Shown here one piece after another: positions 16,300 through 24,892 of a stretch of 64,000 nt of DNA. Made by a program: the position numbers and the translations under genes. The first letter of the stretch is position 1; every line of letters starts with the position of its first letter. Origin of the DNA: Sphingobacteriales bacterium 46-32. GTDB lineage: Bacteria; Bacteroidota; Bacteroidia; Chitinophagales; Chitinophagaceae. Below the pieces are notes generated by a model. The model was not told where the DNA came from, searched no databases, and was given only the letters and a program-made list of their open reading frames with translations. The DNA lies in assembly GCA_001898485.1 (NCBI GenBank), contig MKTY01000020.1, positions 1,259,194 to 1,323,193 of the forward strand, given 5' to 3'.

Positions 16300-16368
16300 C
16301 CGATGGTTGTAGATCGAAAAAATACAGCGTAAATATTGCGGGCCGGTCTTAGTCAACCGGGCTAAGCT

Positions 16369-16376
16369 TAACTTTG
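16369..16376 (+). promoter_or_regulatory. Bacteroidota -7 box (TAACTTTG)
   Basis: Matches TAnnTTTG and ends 10 bases before the chosen ATG of the glycosyltransferase gene. Confidence 0.55.
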
Positions 16377-16385
16377 CAGCGCTTC

Positions 16386-17522
16386 ATGAATATAGTTATC
16401 GATATTTCCTGGTTTGCCAGTGGTCAGCAACCTGTACAGAGGGCACAGGTGCAGCTGCTGGAGCAATTGTTGTCTGCGCGTCTGGCCGACCGCTTTATTT
16501 TTTTAATACAGCCAGGGCAGCAGGCTGTCGGGGAGCGATTGCCGCGAGCCCTGCTGTTGCCGGTCATTCCAATGGCTCAAGTGGCTGTTGCAGACTGGTA
16601 TAAGCGGCAATTACCAATAGTGCTGCAGCAACAGGAGGCAGCTGTTTTTATCGGCCGTCCGGGGCGGATTGCCGCTGCAAAAAATGTGATGCAGATCGGT
16701 TGGCTCACTGGTGGCCCTCTTCAGTATCCTGATGGCACTACCAGCTGGTGGTCGCGCTGGCAATACCGCCGGCAGTTACCGGATATGCTGCAAAATGCTT
16801 CTATTCTGCTGGCGGCCAATGCCTGGCAGGCGGCCAGCTGGTCAGCGGCCTGGCCGGCATTAAGCTCCCGTATCCGCCATCTGCCTCCATTGCCCGCCAC
16901 AGATATGCTGCAGCTGAGCTTCGATGAGAAGCAACGAATAAGAGACCAGTATAGCGATGGCAAAAACTATTTTCTGGCCCTCGGCCCCTTTGATGCCCAT
17001 TCAAATATCATAACCCTGCTAAAAGCATTTTCACGCTTCAAAAAGCGTCAGAAAACAGAATGGAAGCTGGTACTGGCGGGTCCTGTTGATGCAGGATATC
17101 CACAGTTTTCTGCCAGCCTGGCTACTTATAAATACCGGTCAGACATCTGTCTGCTCGATCAGGCAACCGATGAAGAGCAACAGCAACTGCTGGCCGCCGC
17201 CTATGCGCTGATTGTGCCTGCCCAGCAGCAGGTTGAGCATATACGGCTCACGAGGGCGTGGGCCGCCGGCATCCCACAATTGCTGCCCGCAGCGTCCGAA
17301 AATGAAATATGGGCAAAAGATGCCGCAGTATATGTGGATATTACGCAACACGAAGCCATAGCCGATCAGCTGATGAGGTTATACAAAGACGAAGATTATT
17401 ATAACCGTCTGCGCCAGGCTGCCAGCCAGCGAAATCAGGAATACCAGTGGCCGGCTGTGATGCACTGGTTCGACACCCTGTTTACTACCCTCAAAGATCC
17501 GCCTCATGGCTCCGGTGGTTAA
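16386..17522 (+). CDS. Glycosyltransferase, GT4-like
   Basis: 378-residue GT-B-fold glycosyltransferase, weakly conserved. The N-terminal half starts MNIVIDISWFASG, as in GT4 enzymes. The C-terminal half has YFLALGPFDAHSNIITLLKAFSRFKKRQ, the nucleotide-sugar domain start, WKLVLAGP, and the late acidic helix segment around LVPAQQQVEHIRLTRAWAAGIPQL, where GT4 enzymes usually have an EGFG motif. That motif is degenerate here (EHIRL), so activity is less certain. It is unusually Gln- and Ala-rich. ATG 16386 is preferred to an upstream TTG because of the promoter box at 16369. No sugar cluster surrounds it; substrate unknown. Confidence 0.75.
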   Translation: MNIVIDISWFASGQQPVQRAQVQLLEQLLSARLADRFIFLIQPGQQAVGERLPRALLLPVIPMAQVAVADWYKRQLPIVLQQQEAAVFIGRPGRIAAAKNVMQIGWLTGGPLQYPDGTTSWWSRWQYRRQLPDMLQNASILLAANAWQAASWSAAWPALSSRIRHLPPLPATDMLQLSFDEKQRIRDQYSDGKNYFLALGPFDAHSNIITLLKAFSRFKKRQKTEWKLVLAGPVDAGYPQFSASLATYKYRSDICLLDQATDEEQQQLLAAAYALIVPAQQQVEHIRLTRAWAAGIPQLLPAASENEIWAKDAAVYVDITQHEAIADQLMRLYKDEDYYNRLRQAASQRNQEYQWPAVMHWFDTLFTTLKDPPHGSGG

Positions 17523-17534
17523 AGCGGCAATCAG

Positions 17535-17542
17535 TACCTTTG
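17535..17542 (+). promoter_or_regulatory. Bacteroidota -7 box (TACCTTTG) of gldC
   Basis: Exact TAnnTTTG match ending 24 bases before the gldC ATG; the -33 region is unclear. Confidence 0.5.
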
Positions 17543-17565
17543 CACTTCTTTAATCAAACAGAAAT

Positions 17566-17913
17566 ATGGCAGAGTCGAACATTATTATTCAGGTAAATAC
17601 AGACGAAAACCGCGTACCCGATAAGATATCCTGGAAAGCCAGCGATACGACCATCCAGGAAGCGCAGGCTGCAAAAGCTATGATGCTGGCTTTTTGGGAT
17701 GGCGCAGAAAAAACCGCACTGCGGATTGATTTGTGGACAAAAGAAATGATGGTGGATGAGATGGCAGATTTCTTTTATCAGACACTGATGACAATGGCCG
17801 ATACCTACGGCCGTGCTACCAACCAACCCGAAATGGTAGCCGATATGAAAAAATTTGCCCATGGTTTTTATGAAAAATTCAGAGAGCAGCAACTGAAGAC
17901 TAATAAAGCCTGA
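17566..17913 (+). CDS. gldC: Gliding motility protein GldC
   Basis: 115-residue cytosolic protein of the GldC family, found in gliding Bacteroidota; loss of gldC impairs but does not abolish gliding in Flavobacterium. Family features are the VPDKISWKASD segment near residues 17-27, the AQAAKAMMLAFWDGAEKTALRIDLWTKEMMVDEM stretch spread over the centre, and a helical C-terminus ADTYGRATNQ. Biochemical role unknown. It begins a plus-strand run with yqeY and cvpA (gaps of about 50 and 58 bp), probably cotranscribed up to the terminator at 18424. Confidence 0.93.
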   Translation: MAESNIIIQVNTDENRVPDKISWKASDTTIQEAQAAKAMMLAFWDGAEKTALRIDLWTKEMMVDEMADFFYQTLMTMADTYGRATNQPEMVADMKKFAHGFYEKFREQQLKTNKA

Positions 17914-17962
17914 GCAGTCGTATGAACAGAAAACTATTCTTTATTTCAAAACAGGGACGGAT

Positions 17963-18415
17963 ATGAATCTCGAACAAAAAATCATGGCTGAACTGAAAAC
18001 AGCCATGCTGGCAAAAGATGAAAAAGCATTACGGAGTCTGCGGGCTGTAAAAGCAGCTATCCTGCTGGCCAAAACAGCCGAAGGCGGAAGTGGTGAATTA
18101 AAAGAGGAAGAAGAAATAAAGCTGTTGCAGAAGCTGGTAAAACAGCGCAAAGACAGTCTCGATATTTTTATGCAGCAAAACCGTCCAGATCTGGCTCAGA
18201 AAGAGCAGGAAGAGCTGGATGTGATTGAAAAGTTCTTACCTAAACAAATGAGCGCCGACGAACTTCGTGAGGCACTGACTGCAATCATTGCACAAACCGG
18301 TGCCCAATCGCCAGCTGATCTTGGTAAAGTCATGGGTATGGCTACCAAACAACTGGCCGGTAAAGCTGATGGTAAAGCCATTTCTACCATGGTCAAGGAG
18401 ATGTTAAATAAATAA
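17963..18415 (+). CDS. GatB/YqeY domain protein
   Basis: 150-residue cytosolic protein homologous to the C-terminal tRNA-binding tail of the amidotransferase subunit GatB. Stand-alone YqeY proteins may contact tRNA, but their role is not established. The sequence is mostly helical: the N-terminal half has AMLAKDEKALRSLRAVKAAI and KLVKQRKDSLDIFMQQ, and the C-terminal half has KFLPKQMSADEL and LGKVMGMATKQLAGKADGK, the most conserved part of the family. It sits between gldC and cvpA in the same direction. Confidence 0.92.
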   Translation: MNLEQKIMAELKTAMLAKDEKALRSLRAVKAAILLAKTAEGGSGELKEEEEIKLLQKLVKQRKDSLDIFMQQNRPDLAQKEQEELDVIEKFLPKQMSADELREALTAIIAQTGAQSPADLGKVMGMATKQLAGKADGKAISTMVKEMLNK

Positions 18416-18423
18416 ACGGGTAT

Positions 18424-18448
18424 ACGCAGCGCAGCCGCGCTGCGTTTT
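18424..18448 (+). terminator. Intrinsic terminator after yqeY
   Basis: ACGCAGCGC and GCGCTGCGT form a perfect 9-bp stem with a 4-nt loop, followed by a short TTTTA run. It may only partly block read-through into cvpA, 26 bp downstream. Confidence 0.65.
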
Positions 18449-18473
18449 ACCATGTGAACCATCTTTCCAGCCT

Positions 18474-19007
18474 ATGCTCATTGATCTTCTTTTTGTAATA
18501 CTGCTTGTACTGGCAGTAATCAAAGGTTTTCAGCGCGGACTTATTGTAGGTATCTTTTCATTTGTTGCCATACTGGTGGGCCTGGCTGCAGCCATCAAAC
18601 TTTCGGCGGTGGTGGCTGGCTATATCGGCGAGTCTGTACGCATTTCTGATCAATGGCTGCCGGTTATTTCATTTGCCGTTGTTTTTATTGCTGTTGTATT
18701 GCTGGTACGCTTGGGAGCCAACCTGCTCGAAAAAACAGTGGAGATCGGTATGCTGGGCTGGCTCAATCGCCTGGGGGGTATTCTGCTTTATGCAGCCCTG
18801 TTTACCATTGTATACAGTGTGTTGTTGTTTTATGCAACAGAACTGCAGCTGCTTTCGCCGGCAGCTACTGAACGTTCTGTTACATACTCCTACATTCAGC
18901 CATGGGGTCCGCGGGTGGTAGGTAGTTTTGGTACCGTGCTTCCATTTTTCAGGGATATGTTTGATGATCTTAGCAGCTTCTTCGATGGAGTAGCCGAAAA
19001 ACTTTAA
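18474..19007 (+). CDS. CvpA family membrane protein
   Basis: 177-residue inner-membrane protein of the CvpA family (colicin V production), with four predicted helices: residues about 2-20, 25-50, 63-85 and 100-125. It opens with the typical MLIDLLFVILLVLAVIKGFQRGLIVGIFS. In other bacteria CvpA supports envelope integrity and bile tolerance. It lies after yqeY and is immediately followed by the 100-bp tandem array; the array's outermost part starts directly at the stop codon. Confidence 0.88.
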   Translation: MLIDLLFVILLVLAVIKGFQRGLIVGIFSFVAILVGLAAAIKLSAVVAGYIGESVRISDQWLPVISFAVVFIAVVLLVRLGANLLEKTVEIGMLGWLNRLGGILLYAALFTIVYSVLLFYATELQLLSPAATERSVTYSYIQPWGPRVVGSFGTVLPFFRDMFDDLSSFFDGVAEKL

Positions 19008-19016
19008 TCAATGTAT

Positions 19017-19465
19017 TTCCCTTTTTATCTCTAATCCTCCTTCTTTTACCTCCTTCCTTTCATCTTCTCCGATACTGTAACTAAAAAACCTGCGTACGGC
19101 CATCTCACTTTTTGAGTCCACCCTCTTCCTTTTACCTTATCCCTTTCACCTTCTTCGATCAGTTTCTCCGGTGCTGCGGTTTAAAAAATCTGCGTACGGC
19201 CATCTTACTTTTTGCGCCTACCCTCTTCCTTTTACCTTATCACTTTCACCTTCTTCGATCAGTTTCTCCGGTGCTATGACTTAAAAAAACCTGCGTACGA
19301 CCATCTCACTTTTTAAGTCCACCCTCTTCCTTTTACCTTATCCCTTTCACCTTCTTCGATCAGTTTCTCCGGTGCTGTGACTTAAAAAAACCTGCGTACG
19401 GCCATCTCACTTTTTAAGTCCACCTTCTTCCTTTTACCTCCTTCCTTTCACCTTCTCTTTATTTG
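19017..19465. repeat. Tandem array of about 100-bp units (four copies plus a degenerate one)
   Basis: This fills the 500-bp gap between cvpA and the next gene. The anchor TGCGTACGGCCATC starts at 19091, 19191, 19292 and 19393, giving periods of 100, 101 and 101 bp. A diverged partial copy lies at 19017-19090. Each unit has a pyrimidine-rich part made of heptamers (minus strand: AAGGTGA, AAGGGAT, AAGGTAA, AAGGAAG). On the minus strand every copy contains ATG-GCC/GTC-GTA-CGC-AGR-TTT-TTT, a potential start reading MAVRRFF or MVVRRFF, which ends after 7-14 codons in three copies and after 31 in the outermost. No longer ORF, tRNA or CRISPR-like spacer pattern is present. Confidence 0.9.
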
Positions 19466-19493
19466 GTATGTTCAACCCGATCGCCTATTTTCG
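19462..19493 (+). promoter_or_regulatory. Bacteroidota promoter (TTTG, 20 bp, TATTTTCG)
   Basis: TTTG at 19462-19465 and TATTTTCG at 19486-19493 approximate the -33/-7 consensus with near-normal spacing. It would start transcription just before ATG 19508. Confidence 0.55.
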
Positions 19494-19507
19494 TATAGTC
19501 TACAATA

Positions 19508-20761
19508 ATGGTAGACTATAATTTTTCCCGTATGCAATTGAATTACCTGGGTCTGGCGGTGCCTTTTTTTATTTTCTTTATTGCGCTGGAGTATTACTAT
19601 TCGCGCCGTAAAGGAAAAAACTTTTACCAGTATGCCGAGTCGGTTGCCAATCTGAATGTAGGCATTGCAGAGCGCCTGCTCGATGTATTTACCACCGGGC
19701 TTTTCTTTTTTGTATTTGATTACCTACATAAAAACTGGGCCCTGTTTGATATTAAAGTCAACTGGTGGACCTGGCTGTTGTTGTTTCTGGCAACAGACCT
19801 GGTATGGTACTGGTATCACCGGCTGGCGCATGAGATCAATGCCTTCTGGGCGGTGCATGTAGTGCATCACCAGAGTGAAGATTTCAACTATACGGTATCG
19901 GCTCGTATTACAGTGTTTCAGGCACTGGTTCGTTCTATGTTCTGGTCGGTGCTGCCCTTAATAGGATTTCCGGCTGTGATGATCAGTACCTTGTTGCTGA
20001 TACACGGATTATATCCGTTTTTTATTCATACACAGGCTTTGGGGAAATGGGGATGGCTGGAGAAAATACTGGTCACACCCACGCATCATGGCATTCACCA
20101 TGCTTCCAATCCGGAATACCTGGATAAAAACTATGGCGATGTACTGATCATTTGGGATAAGCTGTTTGGCACATTTGCAGAGGAGCGCAGGGATGTGAAG
20201 ATTGTGTACGGACTTACCAAACCCCTGGGAAGTCATAGTTTTCTCTGGCAGCATTTTCATTTTATACTGGAGATTTATTTAAACTTCAAACATGCCCGCG
20301 GCTTCAGGGCCAGGTGGAAAGTATTATTTGGGAAGCCCGATGACCTCGACCCGCGTTACCGGTCGGTACTGGAGCGGCATTTACTGAATCTGGCTCCGGG
20401 TAAATCGCCTCAGCCTACGACGGCTATCAGGCAATACGTGACGGGACAGACTATTTTTTCGCTCAGCCTGTTGTTTGTGACCATACTTTTTGAGCATCAT
20501 CTATCCCGAATGCAGCTGGTTTTATTTTCATTGTTTATTGTGATCAGTCTCATCAACAGCGGCGCCATCCTTGATCAGCGGCGCTGGATTTTTTACCTCG
20601 AATATGCGCGGATGGTACTGGTGATACTGGCTATTGGCTTATTTTATCCGAACAGCTGGACGATATCTGTGCTGCTGGCCGTTGTGGTTTTGATAACCTG
20701 GTATTTCAGACCCATTAAACGGTATTATTTTCAGCTGCTTTATGCCGGTTCGGGGCATTGA
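19508..20761 (+). CDS. Sterol desaturase/fatty acid hydroxylase family membrane protein
   Basis: 417-residue inner-membrane di-iron oxygenase candidate. The three histidine clusters of the family are present: HRLAHE (about residue 116), HVVHHQSE (about 131) and HGIHHASNPEYLDKN (about 196), within about four hydrophobic segments. The final 100 residues add three more membrane segments, an extension seen in a subset of homologues. Substrates in the family include sterols, sphingoid bases, fatty acids and carotenoids; Bacteroidota make sphingolipids, but the substrate here is unknown. Transcribed alone after its own promoter; MQLNYLGL at residue 9 is an alternative start. Confidence 0.88.
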   Translation: MVDYNFSRMQLNYLGLAVPFFIFFIALEYYYSRRKGKNFYQYAESVANLNVGIAERLLDVFTTGLFFFVFDYLHKNWALFDIKVNWWTWLLLFLATDLVWYWYHRLAHEINAFWAVHVVHHQSEDFNYTVSARITVFQALVRSMFWSVLPLIGFPAVMISTLLLIHGLYPFFIHTQALGKWGWLEKILVTPTHHGIHHASNPEYLDKNYGDVLIIWDKLFGTFAEERRDVKIVYGLTKPLGSHSFLWQHFHFILEIYLNFKHARGFRARWKVLFGKPDDLDPRYRSVLERHLLNLAPGKSPQPTTAIRQYVTGQTIFSLSLLFVTILFEHHLSRMQLVLFSLFIVISLINSGAILDQRRWIFYLEYARMVLVILAIGLFYPNSWTISVLLAVVVLITWYFRPIKRYYFQLLYAGSGH

Positions 20762-20832
20762 ACAGGCGGGGCTTTTCCTGCTATTTCTGAATGGGCTTCA
20801 GGCTGTTATATTTATATCAACAAGTAAAGACT

Positions 20833-20840
20833 TAGCTTTG
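20833..20840 (+). promoter_or_regulatory. Bacteroidota -7 box (TAGCTTTG)
   Basis: Matches TAnnTTTG; a TTTA 19-20 bp upstream (20811) may be the -33 element. It drives the run of genes starting at 20900. Confidence 0.5.
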
Positions 20841-20899
20841 TGGCGTGAATATTTGCAGCAAAACGACTATTTTAGCAAAAATTAATAGAGCCGGGGAAA

Positions 20900-21679
20900 A
20901 TGACTTACGAGATTAAACAGGATAACAAGTTCAGATTCATTGAAGAAGGAGAGGGAGAACCGCTCGTGCTCCTGCATGGCCTGTTTGGTGCGCTGAGTAA
21001 TTTTGCCTCGCTCATTGAGTACTTCAAGCACCACAACAAAGTGGTGGTACCCATGCTGCCCCTGCTGGAAATGGATATCCTTCATACCTCTGTAGGCGGG
21101 CTGGCCAAATTTGTCCACAAGTTTATTGAAACAAGAGGTTACCAGAATGTGCATTTGCTGGGTAATTCCCTTGGCGGACATGTGGGTCTGGTATACGTAC
21201 TCAAAAATCAGCCTGACTGTATCAAATCAATCATTTTAACTGGCAGCTCCGGTTTATTTGAGAACGGCATGGGGGATTCTTACCCTAAACGGGGAGATTA
21301 TGAATATATCCGCAAAAAGACCGAACTCACCTTCTACAATCCGGCAATGGCTACCAAAGAGCTGGTAGATGAGGTGTTCGGAATTACCAATAACAGGCTG
21401 AAAGTCATTAAGATAATTGCTTTGGCCAAGAGTGCCATACGCAATAATCTGGGCGAGGAACTCAATCAGATCAAACAACCAACGTTATTGATCTGGGGAA
21501 ATGACGACACCATTACGCCGCCATTTGTAGCCAAGGAGTTTAACAGGCTGATCCCCAATAGTGAGCTTCATTTTATTGATAAATGCGGTCATGCTCCCAT
21601 GATGGAAGTGCCGGATGAATTCAATATGATCCTTCACAAATTTTTGAAAAAACTCAGTGAGCCTGCAACAGTTGCATGA
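20900..21679 (+). CDS. Alpha/beta hydrolase
   Basis: 259-residue cytosolic hydrolase with a complete triad: oxyanion loop LLHGLFGA near residue 24, nucleophile Ser90 in LLGNSLGGH, an acid in LLIWGNDDTITPP and His in DKCGHAPMMEVP. The family spans esterases, C-C hydrolases and haloperoxidase-like enzymes, so the substrate cannot be set from sequence. It leads a compact plus-strand group: a CBS protein 44 bp later, a POTRA/barrel protein, then nadK. This order is common in Chitinophagaceae and may reflect housekeeping rather than a shared pathway. Confidence 0.88.
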   Translation: MTYEIKQDNKFRFIEEGEGEPLVLLHGLFGALSNFASLIEYFKHHNKVVVPMLPLLEMDILHTSVGGLAKFVHKFIETRGYQNVHLLGNSLGGHVGLVYVLKNQPDCIKSIILTGSSGLFENGMGDSYPKRGDYEYIRKKTELTFYNPAMATKELVDEVFGITNNRLKVIKIIALAKSAIRNNLGEELNQIKQPTLLIWGNDDTITPPFVAKEFNRLIPNSELHFIDKCGHAPMMEVPDEFNMILHKFLKKLSEPATVA

Positions 21680-21722
21680 TCATTGAGGTCTTAGTACTGA
21701 ATCAATTAACAGCCGCTGTCCC

Positions 21723-22385
21723 ATGTTAACCGGAGAACTACACGCTCAGACTATCCCGTATTTGCATCTGAACGATAAGGTGGAGGACGCCCTCCGGCTT
21801 ATGAACGACAATCAGGTGGCGCATCTGCCTGTGGTAGAAGATGGAAAACTGCTGGGTGTGCTGAGTGAGGATAACCTGCTGGAGGCAGATAATGAAGAAG
21901 CGGCGCTGAGTCTGTTACAACCTCTATTTGTACAGGCTGCTGTAAAAAATACAGAACACTTTCTGAAGGCCCTGCAGATAGCGGGCGACAATAACCTCAG
22001 CCTGGTTCCCATCACCGATGACGAAAACTATATTCAGGGTGTAATAGCGTATGGAGATATGCTGCGTTATGCTGGTGATTTTATGAGTCTGCATGAGCCG
22101 GGAGGGTTGATTGTGCTGGAAGTGGATACTAATCAGTACTCCTTTAATGAGATCAGCAAACTCGTGGAAACCAACGATGCGCAGATTACTCAATTGAATA
22201 CATCCAATAATGCGGAGACCGGTAAAATGCAGGTAACAATCCGTATCAATAAACCGGAGATATCTGATGTAGTGGCCACTTTTCAGCGGTATGAATATAA
22301 TGTCAGGTATTATTTGGGCGAAGAGCTATATACCAACGAGCTGCGGGACAATTATGATAACCTGATGAACTATCTTAAAGTATGA
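21723..22385 (+). CDS. CBS-pair protein
   Basis: 220-residue cytosolic protein. Two CBS motifs fill residues 1-120 (IPYLHLNDKVEDALRLMNDN, HLPVVEDGKLLGVLSEDNL, LVPITDDENYIQGVIAYGDML). The C-terminal 90 residues look like an ACT-type regulatory fold (GLIVLEVDTNQYSFNEISKLVE, MQVTIRINKPEISDVVATF). This CBS plus ACT-like layout is that of AcuB-type proteins. It probably binds an adenine nucleotide or similar ligand. No enzymatic domain is fused. It lies between the hydrolase and the outer-membrane protein gene. Confidence 0.85.
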   Translation: MLTGELHAQTIPYLHLNDKVEDALRLMNDNQVAHLPVVEDGKLLGVLSEDNLLEADNEEAALSLLQPLFVQAAVKNTEHFLKALQIAGDNNLSLVPITDDENYIQGVIAYGDMLRYAGDFMSLHEPGGLIVLEVDTNQYSFNEISKLVETNDAQITQLNTSNNAETGKMQVTIRINKPEISDVVATFQRYEYNVRYYLGEELYTNELRDNYDNLMNYLKV

Positions 22386-22451
22386 TCTTTGAGACACCAG
22401 GCCGCCACAATTATAAAATCCAATATATTTAGAAGATATTGTAGCCCGTGG

Positions 22452-23909
22452 ATGCGGAGGTTTAAGAAATATATGGTTTGGCTCCTGTCAGCGCTTGCCT
22501 GCAGTCATTGTCCATTTGCGCAGCAAACGGGCAAAAAGGATTCTTTGAATACAAGCCAGCCCATTTCCAAAGATAACTACACAGTGCCGGCGCAGGAGCG
22601 CCCGTTTATTGTCCGTCATATAGTCATTGAGGGAAATAAGAAGACACGCGAGAATATCATTCTGCGTGAACTTTTTTTCAAAACAGGTGATCAGCTGTTA
22701 TTGCAGGACCTGGTACGCCGCTTTGAAATATCGCGGCAGCAGCTGATGAATACCACTCTTTTTCATGAAGCCATCGTAGCACTTAAAAGTTTTGAAGGGT
22801 ACAATGTAGATATCATTGTACAGGTGCGTGAGCGCTGGTATATTTTCCCCGTTCCGTATTTCAAACCAGCAGACCGCAACCTCAATCAGTGGCTGGTAGA
22901 GCAAAACGCCAGCCTGAAGCGGGTAAACTATGGCATGAAGCTGCTTTACAACAATACCACAGGCCGCAATGACAAACTGAGACTGTGGTGGATAATGGGC
23001 TATACCCGGCAGCTGGCATTTAGTTATGAGCGCCCGTTCATTGATAAAAAAATGAAATGGGGTTTAAACGTATCGCTGGCCGTTGGCAAGAACAGGGAGG
23101 TGAATTATAATACGGTTGATGATAAGCAGGTTTTTCTGAAAGAGGATCGTTACCTGCGCAATTTTATAACAGCATCGGCTGAAGCAGTCTACCGCAAAGC
23201 TATCAGAACCAGGCACCGGTTTGGAATTGGCTATGGAATGGAAGAGATTGCTGATACTGTAGCAGTGCTTAATCCGCATTTTTTTCCTGCTGCCCGTACA
23301 CGTATTACTTATCCGGAAATTTATTACGGTCTTTCCTATTATGATCTGGATTACATTCCCTATCCTACCAAAGGATATGCACTGGAGGTGATGCTCAATA
23401 AAAAAGGCATTAGTAAGGCTATGAACCTCTGGCAGCTTTCGGCAAAGGCTTCGGCAAACTGGCCTACCGGCAAACGATCTTTTTTCAGTCTAAACGGATA
23501 CGGTATAATCAAGCTGCCATTCAACCAGCCCTATTATAACAGGAAGCTGCTGGGCTATTCGGATATTTTTATGCAGGGATACGAATATTATGTAATAGAC
23601 GGAATGGCCGGAGGTTATCTGAAAGCAGCGTTTACCCGCAAAATCCTTAAAACAAGTGTGCGTATTCCCGGCACACGCAAGATTGCTCCGCGTCTTATTC
23701 CTTTTAATATTTATGGCCGCATTTATGGCAATGCCGGTTACATTTATAATAAATATCCGGGAGAGAATTTCTTATCCAACCGTATACTGGTTTCTTCCGG
23801 ATTCGGCATAGACATTACAACTATCTATGACTTCACACTGAAGCTGGAGTGGTCGTTTAACCAGTTAGGGCAAAACGGGTTATTTTTACACAGAAAGACA
23901 ATTTTCTGA
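22452..23909 (+). CDS. POTRA-domain outer-membrane beta-barrel protein
   Basis: 485-residue Omp85-related protein. From ATG 22452 a signal peptide ends near CPFAQQ; the frame extends back to a TTG at 22389 that is unlikely to be used. A single POTRA domain is visible at about residues 55-130 (FIVRHIVIEGNKKTRENIILRELFF, split motif NTTLFHEAIVAL, VDIIVQVRERW). The remainder is rich in alternating aromatic strands ending in a Phe (HRKTIF), as expected for a barrel C-terminus. With only one POTRA domain it is smaller than BamA (encoded 3 kb downstream) and may act in a different export or assembly step. Confidence 0.82.
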   Translation: MRRFKKYMVWLLSALACSHCPFAQQTGKKDSLNTSQPISKDNYTVPAQERPFIVRHIVIEGNKKTRENIILRELFFKTGDQLLLQDLVRRFEISRQQLMNTTLFHEAIVALKSFEGYNVDIIVQVRERWYIFPVPYFKPADRNLNQWLVEQNASLKRVNYGMKLLYNNTTGRNDKLRLWWIMGYTRQLAFSYERPFIDKKMKWGLNVSLAVGKNREVNYNTVDDKQVFLKEDRYLRNFITASAEAVYRKAIRTRHRFGIGYGMEEIADTVAVLNPHFFPAARTRITYPEIYYGLSYYDLDYIPYPTKGYALEVMLNKKGISKAMNLWQLSAKASANWPTGKRSFFSLNGYGIIKLPFNQPYYNRKLLGYSDIFMQGYEYYVIDGMAGGYLKAAFTRKILKTSVRIPGTRKIAPRLIPFNIYGRIYGNAGYIYNKYPGENFLSNRILVSSGFGIDITTIYDFTLKLEWSFNQLGQNGLFLHRKTIF

Positions 23910-23947
23910 GTCGTAACTTGATCCGTGTTTCAAATCAGGCACTGTAA

Positions 23948-24826
23948 ATGAAAGCAGCAATCTACAGCAGGGTGATGGAATCTGGCCAGCAGGAAAGCCT
24001 GCAGGTTTTTTTTGATGAGCTGGGTCACAGAAAAATAGCACCAATCATTCATGCAGACTATTATCAGCAGATAAAAGATATCATCCGGCTGCCAGACAGC
24101 ACGCAGACATTTGCGGGTTTCGCAGACCTGAGTCCCGATGTGGAATTTCTCATCAGCCTGGGCGGTGATGGTACCTTGCTGGACACGGTAACACTGGCTC
24201 GTGATAAGCCGATCTACGTGATGGGTATCAACTTTGGCCGTCTCGGTTTTCTGGCCAGCATTGGTAAAGAAGCCGTAAAAGAAGCCGTGCAGTCGCTGGC
24301 CAATCGTTCTTTTCTGGTAGATAAGCGTACGCTGATACATCTGGATGCCGATCTGCCTTTATTCGGCGATGTGCCTTATGCGCTCAATGAGTTAACTATT
24401 CATAAGCGGGATACGGCCAGTATGATTAAGATACATACCTATCTTAATGGCGAATTTCTGAATACTTACTGGGCCGATGGCTTAATAGTGGCTACGCCTA
24501 CCGGGTCTACGGGTTACTCTCTCAGTTGTGGCGGGCCAATTGTATTTCCTGAATCGGGCAGCTTTGTCATTACACCTGTGGCCCCGCATAATCTCAATGT
24601 ACGCCCCATTATTGTACCCGACGACAACGTAATTTCTTTTGAGGTAGAGAGCCGTTCGGAACAGATTATCTGTGCCATGGACTCGCGGCGCGAGATTGTG
24701 GGGAAAAATGTATCACTGGCCGTAAGAAAGGAGAATTTCTCTATTAACCTGCTGCGGCTGAGCGAAAATAATTTTCTGCAAACGCTTCATACCAAGCTCA
24801 CCTGGGGACTGGATAAACGAAATTAA
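23948..24826 (+). CDS. nadK: NAD kinase
   Basis: Phosphorylates NAD to NADP with ATP (or polyphosphate) in the cytosol. 292 residues. The diagnostic GGDGT is at residues 72-76, followed by GINFGRLGFLASI, the NAD-binding NELTIHKRDTASMI, and TPTGSTGYSLSCGGP near residue 185. All core motifs are intact. It is the first gene of the conserved Bacteroidota cluster nadK, DUF6089, uppS, bamA, ompH, ompH. Confidence 0.96.
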   Translation: MKAAIYSRVMESGQQESLQVFFDELGHRKIAPIIHADYYQQIKDIIRLPDSTQTFAGFADLSPDVEFLISLGGDGTLLDTVTLARDKPIYVMGINFGRLGFLASIGKEAVKEAVQSLANRSFLVDKRTLIHLDADLPLFGDVPYALNELTIHKRDTASMIKIHTYLNGEFLNTYWADGLIVATPTGSTGYSLSCGGPIVFPESGSFVITPVAPHNLNVRPIIVPDDNVISFEVESRSEQIICAMDSRREIVGKNVSLAVRKENFSINLLRLSENNFLQTLHTKLTWGLDKRN

Positions 24827-24892
24827 CAGGTCCCGATAAAAGAAAATGCCTATTTTCCCGTTTTAATTACTCAGGATATCTTTTGGACGGTT

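Noticed and set aside
19017..19465. 100-bp tandem array as a CRISPR array
   Set aside because: Whole units repeat with no unique spacers between short direct repeats, and no cas genes are present.
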